From contig BCKC01000001.1 of assembly GCA_001600455.1 (NCBI GenBank), forward strand, positions 806,001 through 870,000: a stretch of 64,000 nt of DNA. The letters run 5' to 3'. Numbering within the stretch: position 1 is the first letter of the stretch; each line of letters starts with the position of its first letter. The notes under the pieces were generated by a model. The model saw nothing but the letters and a program-made list of their open reading frames with translations. It had not been told where the DNA came from and did no database searches. This stretch comes from Endocalyx cinctus (Eukaryota > Ascomycota > Sordariomycetes > Amphisphaeriales > Apiosporaceae). Positions 1-10,935 of the stretch are shown here, piece after piece. Both the position numbers and the translations under genes were made by a program.

Positions 1-963
1 CTTTGTCATTACGTATTTTCTAATGACAATGGAGATACTAATGATACCAACGGAGCAACTACCGACAGCTATGATGAATTAGTTCAGCTCTGCATTCACA
101 TGTATCTCTCAACCGCTATTCATCCTTTGTGACTGTTACTCCAAGAGTTTTAGTACGTTAAGGTGAAAATTCAAGGGCACCTACCTTGAATATTAGCCAC
201 TATTAGATATGCCGTAAAACTATTCTGTATAGTCCGTGTCTGAAGTAGTCCGATCGTGATGACATCAAGTATAAGAGGTAAGACTATGCTGGACACCTTG
301 TATACTCGCTCGGCGATTGGTCTATTTCCCCAATAGCCATATATGGTTAAAACCAGCTGAATAGAACTATTCAAGATTTTAGTAATATTGGATAATCAAA
401 GATATAATGAGCATGTAACTGTACTATGTCATAAGATACGAAGACTCGATGATGTAGCAGAATAGTCCTATGATATCAGGGGTGAGCGAGCATGATCGGA
501 AGCATTTAGTGGAATATTTCACTTACGGATAATCGCCAATACTCTCATAAAACCAAAATTGCCGTTATTGAAGATGACATCAGCATTTGTATAGTTGGCT
601 TTGATGTAGTAAAGTTGAGCGAACATGATATCATTCCATAATCTAATGATCCAGATGAATTAATAATACATATATACAGCAGCTGTCGACACATTTAAAG
701 AATTCCTCACATGTAATTATATATCTGTTGTATAATACTACTGATAGTACATAACAGAGCAAAATAGGCAATGAGGGCCACATCTAGCCATCCCAGTGTA
801 AGTTAAGATTTCCCAATTAGAACACTTGTTTAGGCTTACAGCTTAGTCGCTCATGGCTGATCCAGTAAAGCCATATGAGAATAATGTTGGTAAACAAACA
901 AATAAACGTGAATAACAGCACGCCGACAGCATCCGGAATAGTTCCTGCTGGAAGTTGAGACAT
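1..963 (-). CDS. Polytopic fungal membrane protein, 3' end off the window
   Basis: I do not recognise a named function. Six exons can be joined in one frame: 963-840, 783-711, 642-527, 467-425, 366-185 and 68-1. The start is ATG at 963-961. Introns have GTAAGC, GTGAGG, GTAAGT, GTACAG and GTAGGT donors and TAG acceptors. The product (more than 200 residues) begins MSQLPAG and has hydrophobic stretches typical of membrane helices, for example VGVLLFTFICLFTNI near residue 13, VALIAYFALLC near 43, IVLPLILDVITIGLL and a last one at the window edge. Charged loops such as GNRPIAERVYK lie between them. It resembles uncharacterised fungal 7-TM-like proteins seen near specialised-metabolism genes; that resemblance is from memory. 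The fourth exon is only 43 nt, so the model there is the least certain. No stop or frameshift is needed, so the gene looks intact as far as it can be seen. Confidence 0.5.
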
Positions 964-2232
964 GGTGGTTCGTGTTACTGCTCTCACTGGAAAACCAGAT
1001 GTAAGTACAGCGTAGAGGAAGGAGACGGAAGGTTAATAGAATTAATGGTGGGAAAATAGAAATTACTCACACACCCCCCGCAGAGACGTATCAAATACGG
1101 TAGAATGCTGATTTGTTAGAGCCGCGACAGAGTGATAAGGGCGCGGATGGTGGACATGCACGATTGGTAAATTAATATGTGTTTAATATATATTTATGTA
1201 ATGATTCTTGGCGTATGAGCCCACCGAACAGTACCACATAGTACCGACATATTTAAATGTGCATTAGAGCCAAATACTTAAATCTACATTCTGAATATTA
1301 TGAATCTCAAGTAGATAGATAAATACCTTACTTCCGCACAAGCATATACGAGCCTCATTGCTCAGCCGCAGAGTTTGAGTTGCTTCAGTTATAACCAAAA
1401 GGGTGTTGCATTCATTCGCGCAACAGTGTTGGGAGTAGTTATTTAATCTTGACCTACAGCAACAGCTGGAGAGATAAACATGGCTTAAAGCCAACCCCTC
1501 TCCTCACATACAATTTAACATATACAGGCAAAAATAGCTGTCATCCATCTGACTTGTAATACTCCGTATTTTTTTTCAGCTAATCTACACTGATAAACAA
1601 CATAATGGATGGTAATTGGCTGTTCCTTTACAAACCCCCATTTCTACCCACTACCAAGGACAAGTTGCTGACCGCTTCCCCTCTCTTGTCCTCCCACACC
1701 ACATCATTTCTATTTGAATCTGTCAGATGTCTGGCATACTGATCCTCTGGTAAACAAACTCCTAAACTCTTTGCCTAAGTTTACGAAGGGTCTTCTACCC
1801 GCCTCTACGGAACCATCTTTAAAAGCCTTTAAATACATACAATTCTGCATAAGTACATAGTTCAAAGCGTATTATGTAATAATATAGCAATAACATTATA
1901 ATGAATAATTCAAGTTATAGTAAAAATTGTAATGTAAACTCAGGACGTTCGGTGGGCTGGTAAGCTCACCTCTAGTTCTAGAATACCATCACATGCTGAA
2001 ACTTATAAATAGACAGTCTCTATGACATAACTAAAAGGAGTGGCCCCAGGTACCCTCATTAGCCCTGACCTTGCGGAGGAGTACACTGGACAAGAGTAGT
2101 AGGTCAGCCATCATCGCCTAGGTGCAAAAGCACACAATGATAGGTACTATAAAAGCTCGTACTATCTTCTATGGGTCGAGCTTAGCACATGGAGACTCCT
2201 CAGGCTTCCTAGTATAGGCAAACAAGAACAAA
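964..2232. other. Intergenic, no gene recognised
   Basis: This AT-rich spacer holds no supported coding frame. Short frames here lack domain-like composition and splice logic. It should contain the promoters of the flanking divergent genes. Confidence 0.6.
2148..2155 (+). promoter_or_regulatory. TATA box of the propeller-protein gene
   Basis: The motif TATAAAAG lies 78 bases upstream of the ATG at 2233, a spacing that leaves room for a 5' leader of about 45-50 bases. Confidence 0.5.
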
Positions 2233-3339
2233 ATGCTCCCACTAATCTTTGAGATCGCGTTCGTTAGCTACCTCTTAGCTCTTGCTTCTTGTGTAGCATC
2301 ATATCACGCAAACCTCCCATTACCAGTCAATCTTATCCATAAATATCCTAACCCCACTTGGATTGAGAATCTAGCCGTTCGCCCAAATGGCAATCTTCTT
2401 CTCACCGTCTTTACCAGCCACGAACTCTACGGACTCGATCCAAGCGAGCCGGACTCAAGCTCCTTGATCTATGGCTTCCCCAACGTGTCAAGTGTCACTG
2501 GAATAACCGAAGTGGAAGATGATATCTACGTAGTAGCCGCCAGGAACTACTCCTTGGTGACCCACTCCGGTATCCTGGGGACTTGGTCATACTGCAAAGT
2601 TGACTTCACGACCGAAGATCCGGGCCAGAGTGCGCCGCCCCTCGTCACGAAACTCATAGACGTGCCAGAGGCTAATGCCCCGAACTGCCTGACGACACTA
2701 GCTACCGATGCCGTCCTCGTGGCCGATTCGAGCCTGAACGAGGCATGGGTTCTCAACGTTACTAGCCTAACGTACGACTTTGCGATCCAGGTACTCGAGA
2801 TGATCCCGCCAGCCGCTGACGAGGGCATCAACGGGGCAAGGATATTTGGGGATTACATGTACTGGACGAACAGCGAGGCCGGCACGTTCTATCTCATCCG
2901 CATTGACGTGGCAAGCGGGAGAGCAGCGCTGGACGCGCATGCCGAGGCCGTGGCGAACGTGACGACGTTCATGGACGACTTCGCGATGGACAGATACGGA
3001 AACGCCTGGATTGTCACCGACTTGAACAACACGCTAATAGTGGTGCCGCGAAATGGCTCAACCTACGTCACAGTGGCGGGCAGTGAGAAGTTAACGCTCA
3101 TGAAAGGGGGCACGGCGTGTACATTTGGGAGAAGACCCCACGATCAACACATCGTGTATGTAGTTACGAATGGTGGGTTATCTCAACCTATCAACGATAC
3201 GATTGTAGAAGGGGGGAAAGTAGTGGTGGTCGATACCCGAGACTACGTATTGGATTTAGTTGCATTAACGATACATACGAACACGTGGGGCAACCCATAT
3301 CTCCTTGTTCTTGAAAGGGGAGTTAACCGTATTAATTAG
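2233..3339 (+). CDS. Secreted SMP-30/gluconolactonase-like six-bladed propeller protein
   Basis: The 368-residue intronless product starts with a clear signal peptide (hydrophobic LIFEIAFVSYLLALASCVA, cleavage near residue 23-26) and carries many N-glycosylation sequons (NVSS, NYSL, NVTS, NVTT, NNTL, NGST, NDTI). The blade-like repeats WIENLAVRPNGNLL, VTGITEVEDDIYVV, INGARIFGDYMYWTN, MDDFAMDRYGNAWIV and GGKVVVVDT in order match the fungal family of secreted beta-propellers that includes the hetero-Diels-Alderase EupF and AsR5-type proteins of tropolone meroterpenoid clusters. Family membership is from recalled sequence patterns. Most members are uncharacterised, so pericyclase activity is only a possibility. 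No polyketide synthase or terpene cyclase lies in the window. The stop is immediately followed by a short inverted-repeat element. The gene looks intact. Confidence 0.75.
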   Translation: MLPLIFEIAFVSYLLALASCVASYHANLPLPVNLIHKYPNPTWIENLAVRPNGNLLLTVFTSHELYGLDPSEPDSSSLIYGFPNVSSVTGITEVEDDIYVVAARNYSLVTHSGILGTWSYCKVDFTTEDPGQSAPPLVTKLIDVPEANAPNCLTTLATDAVLVADSSLNEAWVLNVTSLTYDFAIQVLEMIPPAADEGINGARIFGDYMYWTNSEAGTFYLIRIDVASGRAALDAHAEAVANVTTFMDDFAMDRYGNAWIVTDLNNTLIVVPRNGSTYVTVAGSEKLTLMKGGTACTFGRRPHDQHIVYVVTNGGLSQPINDTIVEGGKVVVVDTRDYVLDLVALTIHTNTWGNPYLLVLERGVNRIN

Positions 3340-3565
3340 TTGGACCCGGGTCTGGATTTTATACCCAGATTTAACTTTTCCTAATATCAAGCCTCCATTA
3401 GAAAAATATTTTTTATCACAGTAACAGAGAATAGTCTTCTTACCTACATAGAGGAAAACCAGGTGAACTCGGACTGATGCTGATATGTTTCCTCTGCCTG
3501 AAGTCACTGATCTGATAATAAAAGGAGGTCAAAGTCGGGTATAAAATCTAGACCCGGCTGGGTTT
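3340..3565. repeat. MITE-like element with terminal inverted repeats
   Basis: The left arm at 3343-3366 (GACCCGGGTCTGGATTTTAT then ACCC) and the right arm at 3537-3557 (GGGTATAAAATCTAGACCCGG) are inverted copies with 20 of 21 core bases matching and weaker similarity beyond. They enclose about 170 bp. The element abuts the stop codon of the upstream gene. No clean target duplication was identified. The remaining spacer up to 3993 shows no gene. Confidence 0.55.
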
Positions 3566-3993
3566 ACCTAATCTCCGTTGAACCCCCTTCCAATTTTCAC
3601 ACATCCAGGGCTGCCAGGGTTAACTATGAAATTAGCGTAATAACCTTAGGAGGAGTGTATGTATTTGGTCGGAACTTGCCGCGGCTGATGTGAGCGTTAG
3701 CCGGCCTAGTCTAAAATTGACCGATTCGGGTACTGGAAGCCGTCGTATAGCCGAAATCTAATGCACTTAGAAGTAACATCAATTGAATCGCTAATGATTC
3801 GGCGAATGAAGCGTAGAGTGACGTAGGAGGTGAAATTTGGTGTCACTTACTACCAATTTACCGTTACCAAGATTCTTTCATAAATTGACCTCCCGTCTAT
3901 GGTTTGACTCCTGAAGCAAGGTAACCCGACTTCATCAACTTCTACAAAGCAACACAAGTCTTGAGAAATCGTAGCAATCGAATAAAAATAAAA

Positions 3994-4900
3994 ATGGCCT
4001 CAGAACACTGCAAAGCGTGCCTCGAAACCGTCATCGCCAAGACAGGCCCTTACGAGGAAAAAGGAGAGTGGATCGAGATTGACGGCATGAGAACCTGTAA
4101 GTGCTTACCAAGCCATTCTCGACGCTACGCCCGGAGCCCGAAGCTCCTGCGTGCACAGTTTCCTCTTTCTCACATTGTCACAGATGTCACCGGACCGAAG
4201 ACAGCGGATCGTGGCATCCTCTACATCTACGACGTGTTCAGCTTCAAGCCACAGAGTCTACAAGGGGCCGATATCCTGGCCTATTCGTCAGCCAAGCCGT
4301 GCCTCGTGGTCATGCCGGATTGGTTCAGGGGCGGCGCTGTCAAGGAGGAATGGATGACGTCGGGACAGGAATCCGACAAGAAGCTCATGTACCAGTTCAT
4401 CGAGACGACGGCTAACCCGGCTACCGTGCTCCCGTCGGTACTCCAGGTCCTCGACCAGCTCAAGACGGCCGTGTTCCCCGGCGTTAAGAGGTGGGCTGCC
4501 GTTGGTCTCTGCTGGGGCGGCAAGCTGGCGTCGCTGATTGCGACCAAGGGAGACGCCTCACCGCTGGCCGTCGCTGCGCAGTCCTCCCCCGCGCGCCTGG
4601 AACCCGAGGAGGCTAAGACGGTCACGATTCCGATGGTGATCTTGGCGTCGTCGAAGGAGGACGCAGAGGCTGTGAAGAAGTATGAAGCGAACTTGAAGGG
4701 TGTGAAACATATCGAGACATTTGGTTCTCAAGTCCATGGTTGGATGAGCGCGAGGTACGTTTCATATATCAATTAATAAGTACTATGATGAGCATGGAGG
4801 TGCTGACTTAACCAGGGGTGATCTTGACAAGGCGGATGTTCGCGCTGAGTACGAAAGGGGATACAAGATCCTTCTCGAGTTCTTCGACAAGCATCTTTAG
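3994..4900 (+). CDS. Dienelactone hydrolase family protein
   Basis: Three exons (3994-4096, 4184-4754, 4816-4900) give a 252-residue alpha/beta hydrolase. Introns have GTAAGT and GTACGT donors and CAG acceptors. The nucleophile Cys144 sits in the GLCWGG elbow, with Asp194 in ILASSKED and His219 in VHGWM completing the Cys-Asp-His triad of this family. Bacterial members open the lactone ring of dienelactones in the chlorocatechol and beta-ketoadipate pathways. Fungal paralogues like this one are often of unknown substrate. Length is normal for the family. The ATG at 3994 is chosen because it is the first in frame, and the N-terminal CxxC (HCKAC) is common in fungal members. The gene looks intact, unlike its minus-strand neighbours. 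Confidence 0.85.
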
Positions 4901-5297
4901 GATCATATTGTGCTTTTCATGGACAGAGAACTTTTTTTCCATCATGGGTTGATGACTCCTGGATGAAAAACATCTTCAGTTAGTAGAGACAAATCAACGT
5001 GATCTCAGACTGTCCATTTTGCTTGCCTCGAACTCTTTGAATTTGATATCCTAATTGTGAAAGGTGCCGCTGAGAATGCTTGATACAGATATCACTATAA
5101 TATACAGCAAGTAGGAGTATTTATACAATCAACACTGCAGAATCATACTAATATAGGGATGTAATATAATAGTTTTGGGCTCACCACGACATTGGTATAA
5201 TTATTCTCTCATTGAACCTGGTATCAGGTGCTTCGCAATACAACGGGCAGGAAACTGATCGCGACACTTTCGATAAATTCATTCCCTATCAGGTCTT
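4901..5297. other. Intergenic between convergent genes, nothing seen
   Basis: This AT-rich stretch separates two convergent genes. No coding or repeat signal was found. Confidence 0.6.
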
Positions 5298-6620
5298 CTA
5301 TAATTTCGCTATTGGGGTATTCTTTTGCGTCTCCCTATCTTTCAACAACCGTCGAAGTATCTTTCCGCTCGCACTTTTAGGGATCACATCGACAATCTCG
5401 ATGCCGCCTCTCAGCCACTTATACGATGCCTTTTCTTTCTTAACAAATTTGTCAATATCTGCCGCGACGCTTTCAGCTTCCTGATCCCGTGCATGACCCT
5501 CGCGCTCCGGTTTGAGCACCACAAACGCTTTGGGCAGTTCTTCCAACGCCACGTCCGGTATAGGTATTGCGGCTGCATCGGAAACCCGAGGATGTATTCA
5601 TAGACATACTTCGAGCTCGGCTGGTGCTACTTGGTGTCCCTGGAAATTTCATTTATTAATATGCGTGAAATGTATGAGATAATTAAACCACGCAAGGGAT
5701 CTGTAAGTAAACTCAGTGCGAACTCGGGTTTTCTAACCTTGACTTTAATCAACTCCTTTATCGTGTCTATAATCATCAAGTGCTCTGCCAGGGATTTTCC
5801 CTCTCGCGAGTTTATCACAATCATAGTCTCGTCTCCGGTTCGTAACCACTTGTCCTCTGTAAATGTCTCAGCGGAGGCTACCAGATTATCTAGGTATCCT
5901 AGATTGGTGACGTTCGGAGAACGCACGTAAAGTTCTCCGGATTTTTTGTGTTCCCGAATCTCAGGGCCGCCATTCGTAGGCATTAATCTGACTTTAACTC
6001 CGGGAAGCAAGCTCCCACACGAATCCAGGAAAATATCGTCACTGGATGTAGCAGCTACAACTGTTGCCATCTCCGTGAGCCCTGAGAATATGTACTTAGT
6101 CGCAATAATGTGCAGCTCCGACGAAAATACTAACCGTATGCTTGCCGAATTTTCGATTTGGGGTATTGTAGTATCAGTGTCCAGTTTAATTGAACGCTTA
6201 ATAGCGCCGCCCCTGTGACTATCTCCGTAACAGAGCTCAAATCAAACTTATCAAGAAGCTGACTTCTGTTCGCAATCGCGAGGACAATACATGGAACCTG
6301 GAATAAAGTGACTAGCGATCAGAAACTGCAATTCAATGCTAGCAAAAGTTTGAGTGGAGTTCAATGACAACGTATTGGATATTAATGCGAAATCTCTCAA
6401 TTGCTCTGCCCGAGACTTGCAGATCGAACTTGGGAAGAACTACCATCGATGCTCCTCTATAGACGCTGATGTGACATATTATAACTAGACCATAGATATG
6501 ACTTTGCGGCAGTAGTCCGAAATTCACATTACGAGTTTGTGAAGTCCTTAACGGGGCATCATACGCACATATTTGCAGGATATTCGCTATTATATTCTTA
6601 TGTGACATCATGACGCCTTT
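5298..6620 (-). pseudogene. Truncated 4-coumarate-CoA-ligase-like acyl-CoA synthetase
   Basis: Spliced minus-strand exons recover the C-terminal two thirds of an ANL-superfamily adenylating enzyme: KGVMMSHKN (end of the P-loop motif), the PQSHIYG helix, YVV|PCIVLAIAN, TGAALLS, RQAYG|GLTE (motif A5), GELYVRSP, WLRTGDE (motif A7), IDTIKELIKVKG, QVAPAELE and PKSASGKILRR (motif A10 lysine). Introns with GT/AG ends lie between these blocks. Everything upstream of KGVMM, normally about 180-200 residues including the TSGTTG part of the P-loop, is missing. The sequence there is instead the tail of the MFS gene. There is also an in-frame TGA at 5600-5598 inside the block that normally reads LEGxLLxHPxV. 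Two independent lesions make it a pseudogene. Its substrate class was probably an aryl or medium-chain acid. Confidence 0.8.
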
Positions 6621-8512
6621 CTGTAAATATTTCGTATTATGGGCTTACCCTTCTCAGCCGCACCCCCATTCCCCTTCCTGTCATTCACTACCGCCGCCGT
6701 CTCCGGATCAGCCGCAGCTTTCTCGGCCTCCTTTTTCTTCTCCTTAGCCTCGTCTTTGGCGTCCTTTTCCGCTCGCCATTTCATCCCATACAACTTGACA
6801 GCCCAGAGAATGGGGCTGAAGACTATCCACAGGAAGGCGACGAAAGTCCCGGTCCAGCCGATGCCGATGCGGTTGATAAGCGGATTTGCCACAGCGGCCG
6901 CGCCCGCGCCGAGAAAGCAGCGGAAGAAGTTGTTGGCGGCTACGGCCGTGGCCGGTATCTCCTTGTTGATATCGACTACGAGGGTATTGAGGGAACTGAA
7001 GGCACCCGTCACCAGGTGCCCGACGAAGAAGACGGTCACGAGGGGGCCGGCGAGGTTGGTATTGTAATTCATGACCCATCCATATGCGATAATGGCGACA
7101 GAGGCCCCATATACTAGCGGTATAGATATCTGTAGCCTCGCGTACTCGACGGGAAACGTACTAATGTCCTGCTGTCGGTTGTGAATGATGGGTATGCCCT
7201 TGACGCGTGCAATGCGATGGAAGTTCTTATCTAGGAACCGCCCCACAGTCCAACGAGACGTCAGACTCCCGAATCCCAGCGGGAGATAGCATAATCCGAC
7301 GTGTAACGAGTCGAACCCGTATCTCTCTGCCAATTGCGTAGATAGAGTACTCAGAACGGCGTAGTAGCCAGCATAGAGAAGCGCGCCGTACCACAATATC
7401 ATGCCTGCTTCTTTCTCGGTCGCAATCATGACCGAGGCAAAAGGATTTGGGCGCTTCCGGCCTCTCTTGCGGGTCTGGAGATCTGCGTCCGGATTCTCTA
7501 TCGTTTTTCCTCGTTATCGGATGTACTGCACTACCGAGAGCTGCCATTTGGGCGGCGGTATGGAACCGTTACCAACAATAGCTCGAGAGGTTTCGGGCAT
7601 AAACACCACAACTACGACGAAAAAAACGAAGGCGAATATGACTAGAAACCAGAATATAGCTCTCCAGCCCAGGTATTGGTCGAGGAGACCACCAATTATG
7701 GGACCCAGGGCGGGGCCAAGCGTGACTCCCATCGACGCATACCCAATGTACTTACCCCGTTGGGCTCGCGTTGACACATCTGCGACGACTGCGCTACCGA
7801 GGGCAATAGTCCCGCTGCTTCCAGAGCTCTGTACGGTACGAAGAACTAGCAGGGCAGCGTAGTTATCTTGTAGAGCCAGACCGACGTTAGCGGCGATATA
7901 GATAACGAAGCAAATAATGTAGGCGGGTCGTCGGCCATATGTGTCAGAGAAGTTGCCGATGAAGGAGGGAGCTATACCTTGGAAGATCTTGATATTTTGT
8001 TAGAACTCCATCATTATTAAAGAAAGGTTTTAAGAACAAAGCCGAGCAGTGGTACATACCAAGTAAGTCGTGATAGTCAAAGTAATCAAAGACACGGACA
8101 CATGAAGGTCATCAGCTAGCGAGTTGAGAGCAGGAAAGTAAATGCTGCCGGATATAGGGGAGATGATGGCAGCGAAAGAAGCCGTGAGAATGATTGAAAC
8201 TTTGACGGGCTCGCTGAGAACATGATACGGTGGCTCCACATTGTCGTCCTTGGCTGCGGTAAGCTCTACAAGCGTTTCTTTCTTGTCGGCTTCATTTGAA
8301 TCGTAAGATTTCTCCAGATCTCCACCATCCATCATCTTATTTGTGTTTGACTGAGAGATCTGTTCGGAAGGATGGTCAGACGAAGACTCAACAATATTCT
8401 CCGCCTTGGCATTACCATCAATGCCCGGTACGGTATCATCATCCTTCTTCGCTGACTTAATCTCCGGTTGGGGAGCGTTCATAGCTGCAGCTGAGTCACT
8501 CGATGAATTCAA
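6608..8512 (-). pseudogene. DHA1-type MFS drug/metabolite transporter with in-frame stop
   Basis: Two exons (8512-8060, 7987-6608) encode a 12-TM drug:H+ antiporter type protein. It has a long acidic N-terminal tail, SIYFPALNSLADDL (TM1 end), a SFIGNFSDTYGRRPAY loop (motif A), LGPALGPIIGGLL (motif C), RAIFWFLVIFAF and the signature GNGSIPPPKW after TM6. A TAA at 7516-7514 interrupts the loop between TM6 and TM7. Reading continues in the same frame through TM7-12 with no other stop, so a CAA-to-TAA change is the simplest explanation, and CpA-to-TpA is the RIP signature. A 75-nt intron (GTAACG...ATAG) could remove the stop in frame, but it would also delete the conserved PPPKW block. I therefore favour a pseudogene. 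The 3' end overlaps the truncated acyl-CoA synthetase by a few bases. Confidence 0.7.
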
Positions 8513-9410
8513 GATTTCTAGGACGTCGATATCGCATATGGCTAGCTCAAATCATGAAAGACTAGAATATTTGATAATTGAGAATTCATTTATGTTGATT
8601 CTTTTTAAGTTTTATCTCGATGATTCAATTGGCTTCGGAGCCGAAGCGGCTACAGGAATCATAAATTCTCTCCGATCACCGAAATTTGGCGCTTTGGGCC
8701 AGACGTACAGGGTTAAAGTAATTAAACTTTGTTAATGATATATCTCGAAAAACAATTAGGCAGTACTTGCAATATTTTCTAAAGGATCCTTTAACACTCG
8801 GCCTTTTGCTGCTAATAAGTAATAAAACAATGGAATTTTTGATAACCGATGATGATATACATTTCTTGTTAACTGCCTAACCCTTTGCGAGTATTTATCC
8901 ATTTATCTATTCAATATATTACGTCTTTCTATCCAATGCTCGATCAGTTGATCACACAAATGTAATTACGTGCTAGCTAGATTTGCTAGTCCATTCGATG
9001 ATGCCCTATGATATTTGGCGATCAGCTTGAAACTACGAAATTCTAGGTCAGGTCAATTGTTCTGGAGTGATGATATTCTAGCCATCATCGGATATGCGAG
9101 GAATATTTCACTAGTTTATCTAGAAAGATGCTATTGCTTACATTAGACTTCACTTAGCTATCTTTCATTCCTACCACTGCCTTCATCCAGCTCGCTACGC
9201 CATATGGCCTAGGAGCGCATGATTCAGCTACAAGGGATATCCAGAAAATCCGCGCTGTTGAATATATTCTCTGGTGGCAGCTGACATATGCGTTTTCCAA
9301 ATCCTTCACTAAGGCCTCTAACTACCGCCCTGTTTCTAATGCGCTTATCCACAAAATCCCTGTGCCGAAATCTTCTACTAGGCGTTATCATCCTCAAGGT
9401 TATGTACACC
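8513..9410. other. Intergenic, AT-rich, no gene recognised
   Basis: No conserved frame was found between the MFS start and the SAT4-like relic. The promoter of the MFS gene should lie here. Confidence 0.5.
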
Positions 9411-9936
9411 GTTGCTAGATTATCGTTTTCACTAACTGCAGCCCCCTTACCACCTCTTGGAACCCGCTCCTTGGGACATATGGCTCGAGAAGTGTAGTGA
9501 TGGCAGTGAGCTACAGCGTGTCGGCTCTACAGATCACAACTGACTTGTTCTGCTCCTTCTTGCCCTTGTTTAGCCTGAAAGAGCTACAAATGCCCCGACG
9601 ACAAAAGTATAGTATCATATGCCTGCTAGGCTCAGGTATTTTTGCTTCAATCGCCGTTGCCTTTCATATTCCTACTAACAAGTATTTACTATAGCGTGAC
9701 TATAAAGGTTTTATGTAAGTACGAACACCTCTCACCCACATCTAGATTCACAGAAGTAGGATTACTAACGGGGATCTATTCTGGCTAAAGTCTATATCGG
9801 CTACAATCTGTTATTATCGGTCCCAGAAAATGGATTAAGCATGATCGCATGCTCTCTCACTCCTCTCCGAAGACTCTTCAAGTGCCATGGCTCCAGTTCC
9901 GTACAAAAGTCATCAGGCTACAAATATATGTCATAA
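9411..9936 (+). pseudogene. SAT4-like (fungal rhodopsin-domain) membrane protein relic
   Basis: Fragments in order match the second half of the fungal SAT4/rhodopsin-domain family: TNCSPLTTSWNPL, then YSVSALQITTDLFCSFLP and LFSLKELQMPRRQKYS (the family's NPRRQK-like loop), a helix GSGIFASIAVAFHIP, then GDLFWL, ENGLSMIACSLTPLRRLFK and SSGYKYMS. The last six residues before the stop at 9934-9936 resemble a normal family C-terminus. Several stops and frame changes separate the fragments and the N-terminal half is not recognisable, so this is a decayed copy. A second member of the same family lies on the opposite strand beyond the transposon. Confidence 0.65.
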
Positions 9937-10327
9937 CCGAAAGTTGCCCTCAACAATTTTCTTTGTCGTGCATGAACCTGTACGTAATTGCAGGATTGGT
10001 CAATCCCTCAGACCGGGTCAGTAAGCTTGATTCCAACCCTTAATTTAACGTCTCTGGTACCAGGTCCCATTCAGTCCCACTTCTCCGTCACAGAACATAA
10101 TTCCAGTTATATCTTGCTACGATGGCCATGGCAAGTGGCGGGTGCGAGATAGCTGACTCAGGTTGTCTATCCAGTCGGATACCTGTCCAGTCTGCAACAT
10201 AAATCCCTATCACACATTCTATGAAAGCCTTCTACCCTCTCTTCAGTGTCCGCATTACCAGAATTATCGATGAATGGCTATTTTATAAGAAAAAGGTCAT
10301 TCAACGAATTTATTCAAGAATCTAATA
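9937..10327. other. Flank of transposon, no gene
   Basis: No coding frame was found. The sequence has normal base composition up to the TA that precedes the element tip. Confidence 0.5.
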
Positions 10328-10935
10328 AGTCCCCCCCCCTGGTAACGCGCCACCCTAATAACGTACCACCCCTACTAGCTTATATCTAACACGCGTTTAT
10401 AAACAAATTCTTAATACTCCCATTATTTATTTTTTTTTCTTTTTTTTAATAATAATATCTTAATTAATATAATATTTATATTATTCAAGTCATATTTTTA
10501 AGACCTTTTCAGTTATAATAGCCATTTTACGAGAATATTATATTATTTATACAATATAAGATTATAAACTTAAAAAATATAATTTATATATTATTTATTT
10601 ATTTATTTATTTATATTTATTCCGTTCGCCTATTTACTTATATAATTAATTATATAAAAACACGATCCTTCATCTGTGTTTTTCTGCAAATAAAACCTAT
10701 GCGGCCGCTACGCGAGCGTGGTGATCACGGGATAAAAACCTTACGCATTTAAATATATCTATTCTCTCTATTTTTTCTTATTTAACTAGGTTATACTACC
10801 CAGGGGGTGCCAAAAGGCGAAAAAAGGTGAAAATTTAGGGGCATTAACCGCCCCCGTTACGCGCGTCTCGCACGCGTAATTATTACACAACTCCCGTAAT
10901 AGTACCGGTTACGGTATAATTTCTTAAGATGGTAA
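10328..10935 (+). repeat. Left inverted-repeat arm of the transposon
   Basis: Beyond the 29-bp tip, segments such as TATAATTAATTATATAA, GCATTTAAATATAT and GGGGCATTAACCG recur in inverted orientation at 12735-13085. The left arm is less decayed: it keeps GCGGCCGCTACGCG and CGTTACGCGCGTC, where the right arm has TA-rich versions. Confidence 0.7.

Noticed and set aside
6608..6650. Functional MFS-ligase fusion protein
   Set aside because: The only apparent intron at the junction is 28 nt and its phases do not match.
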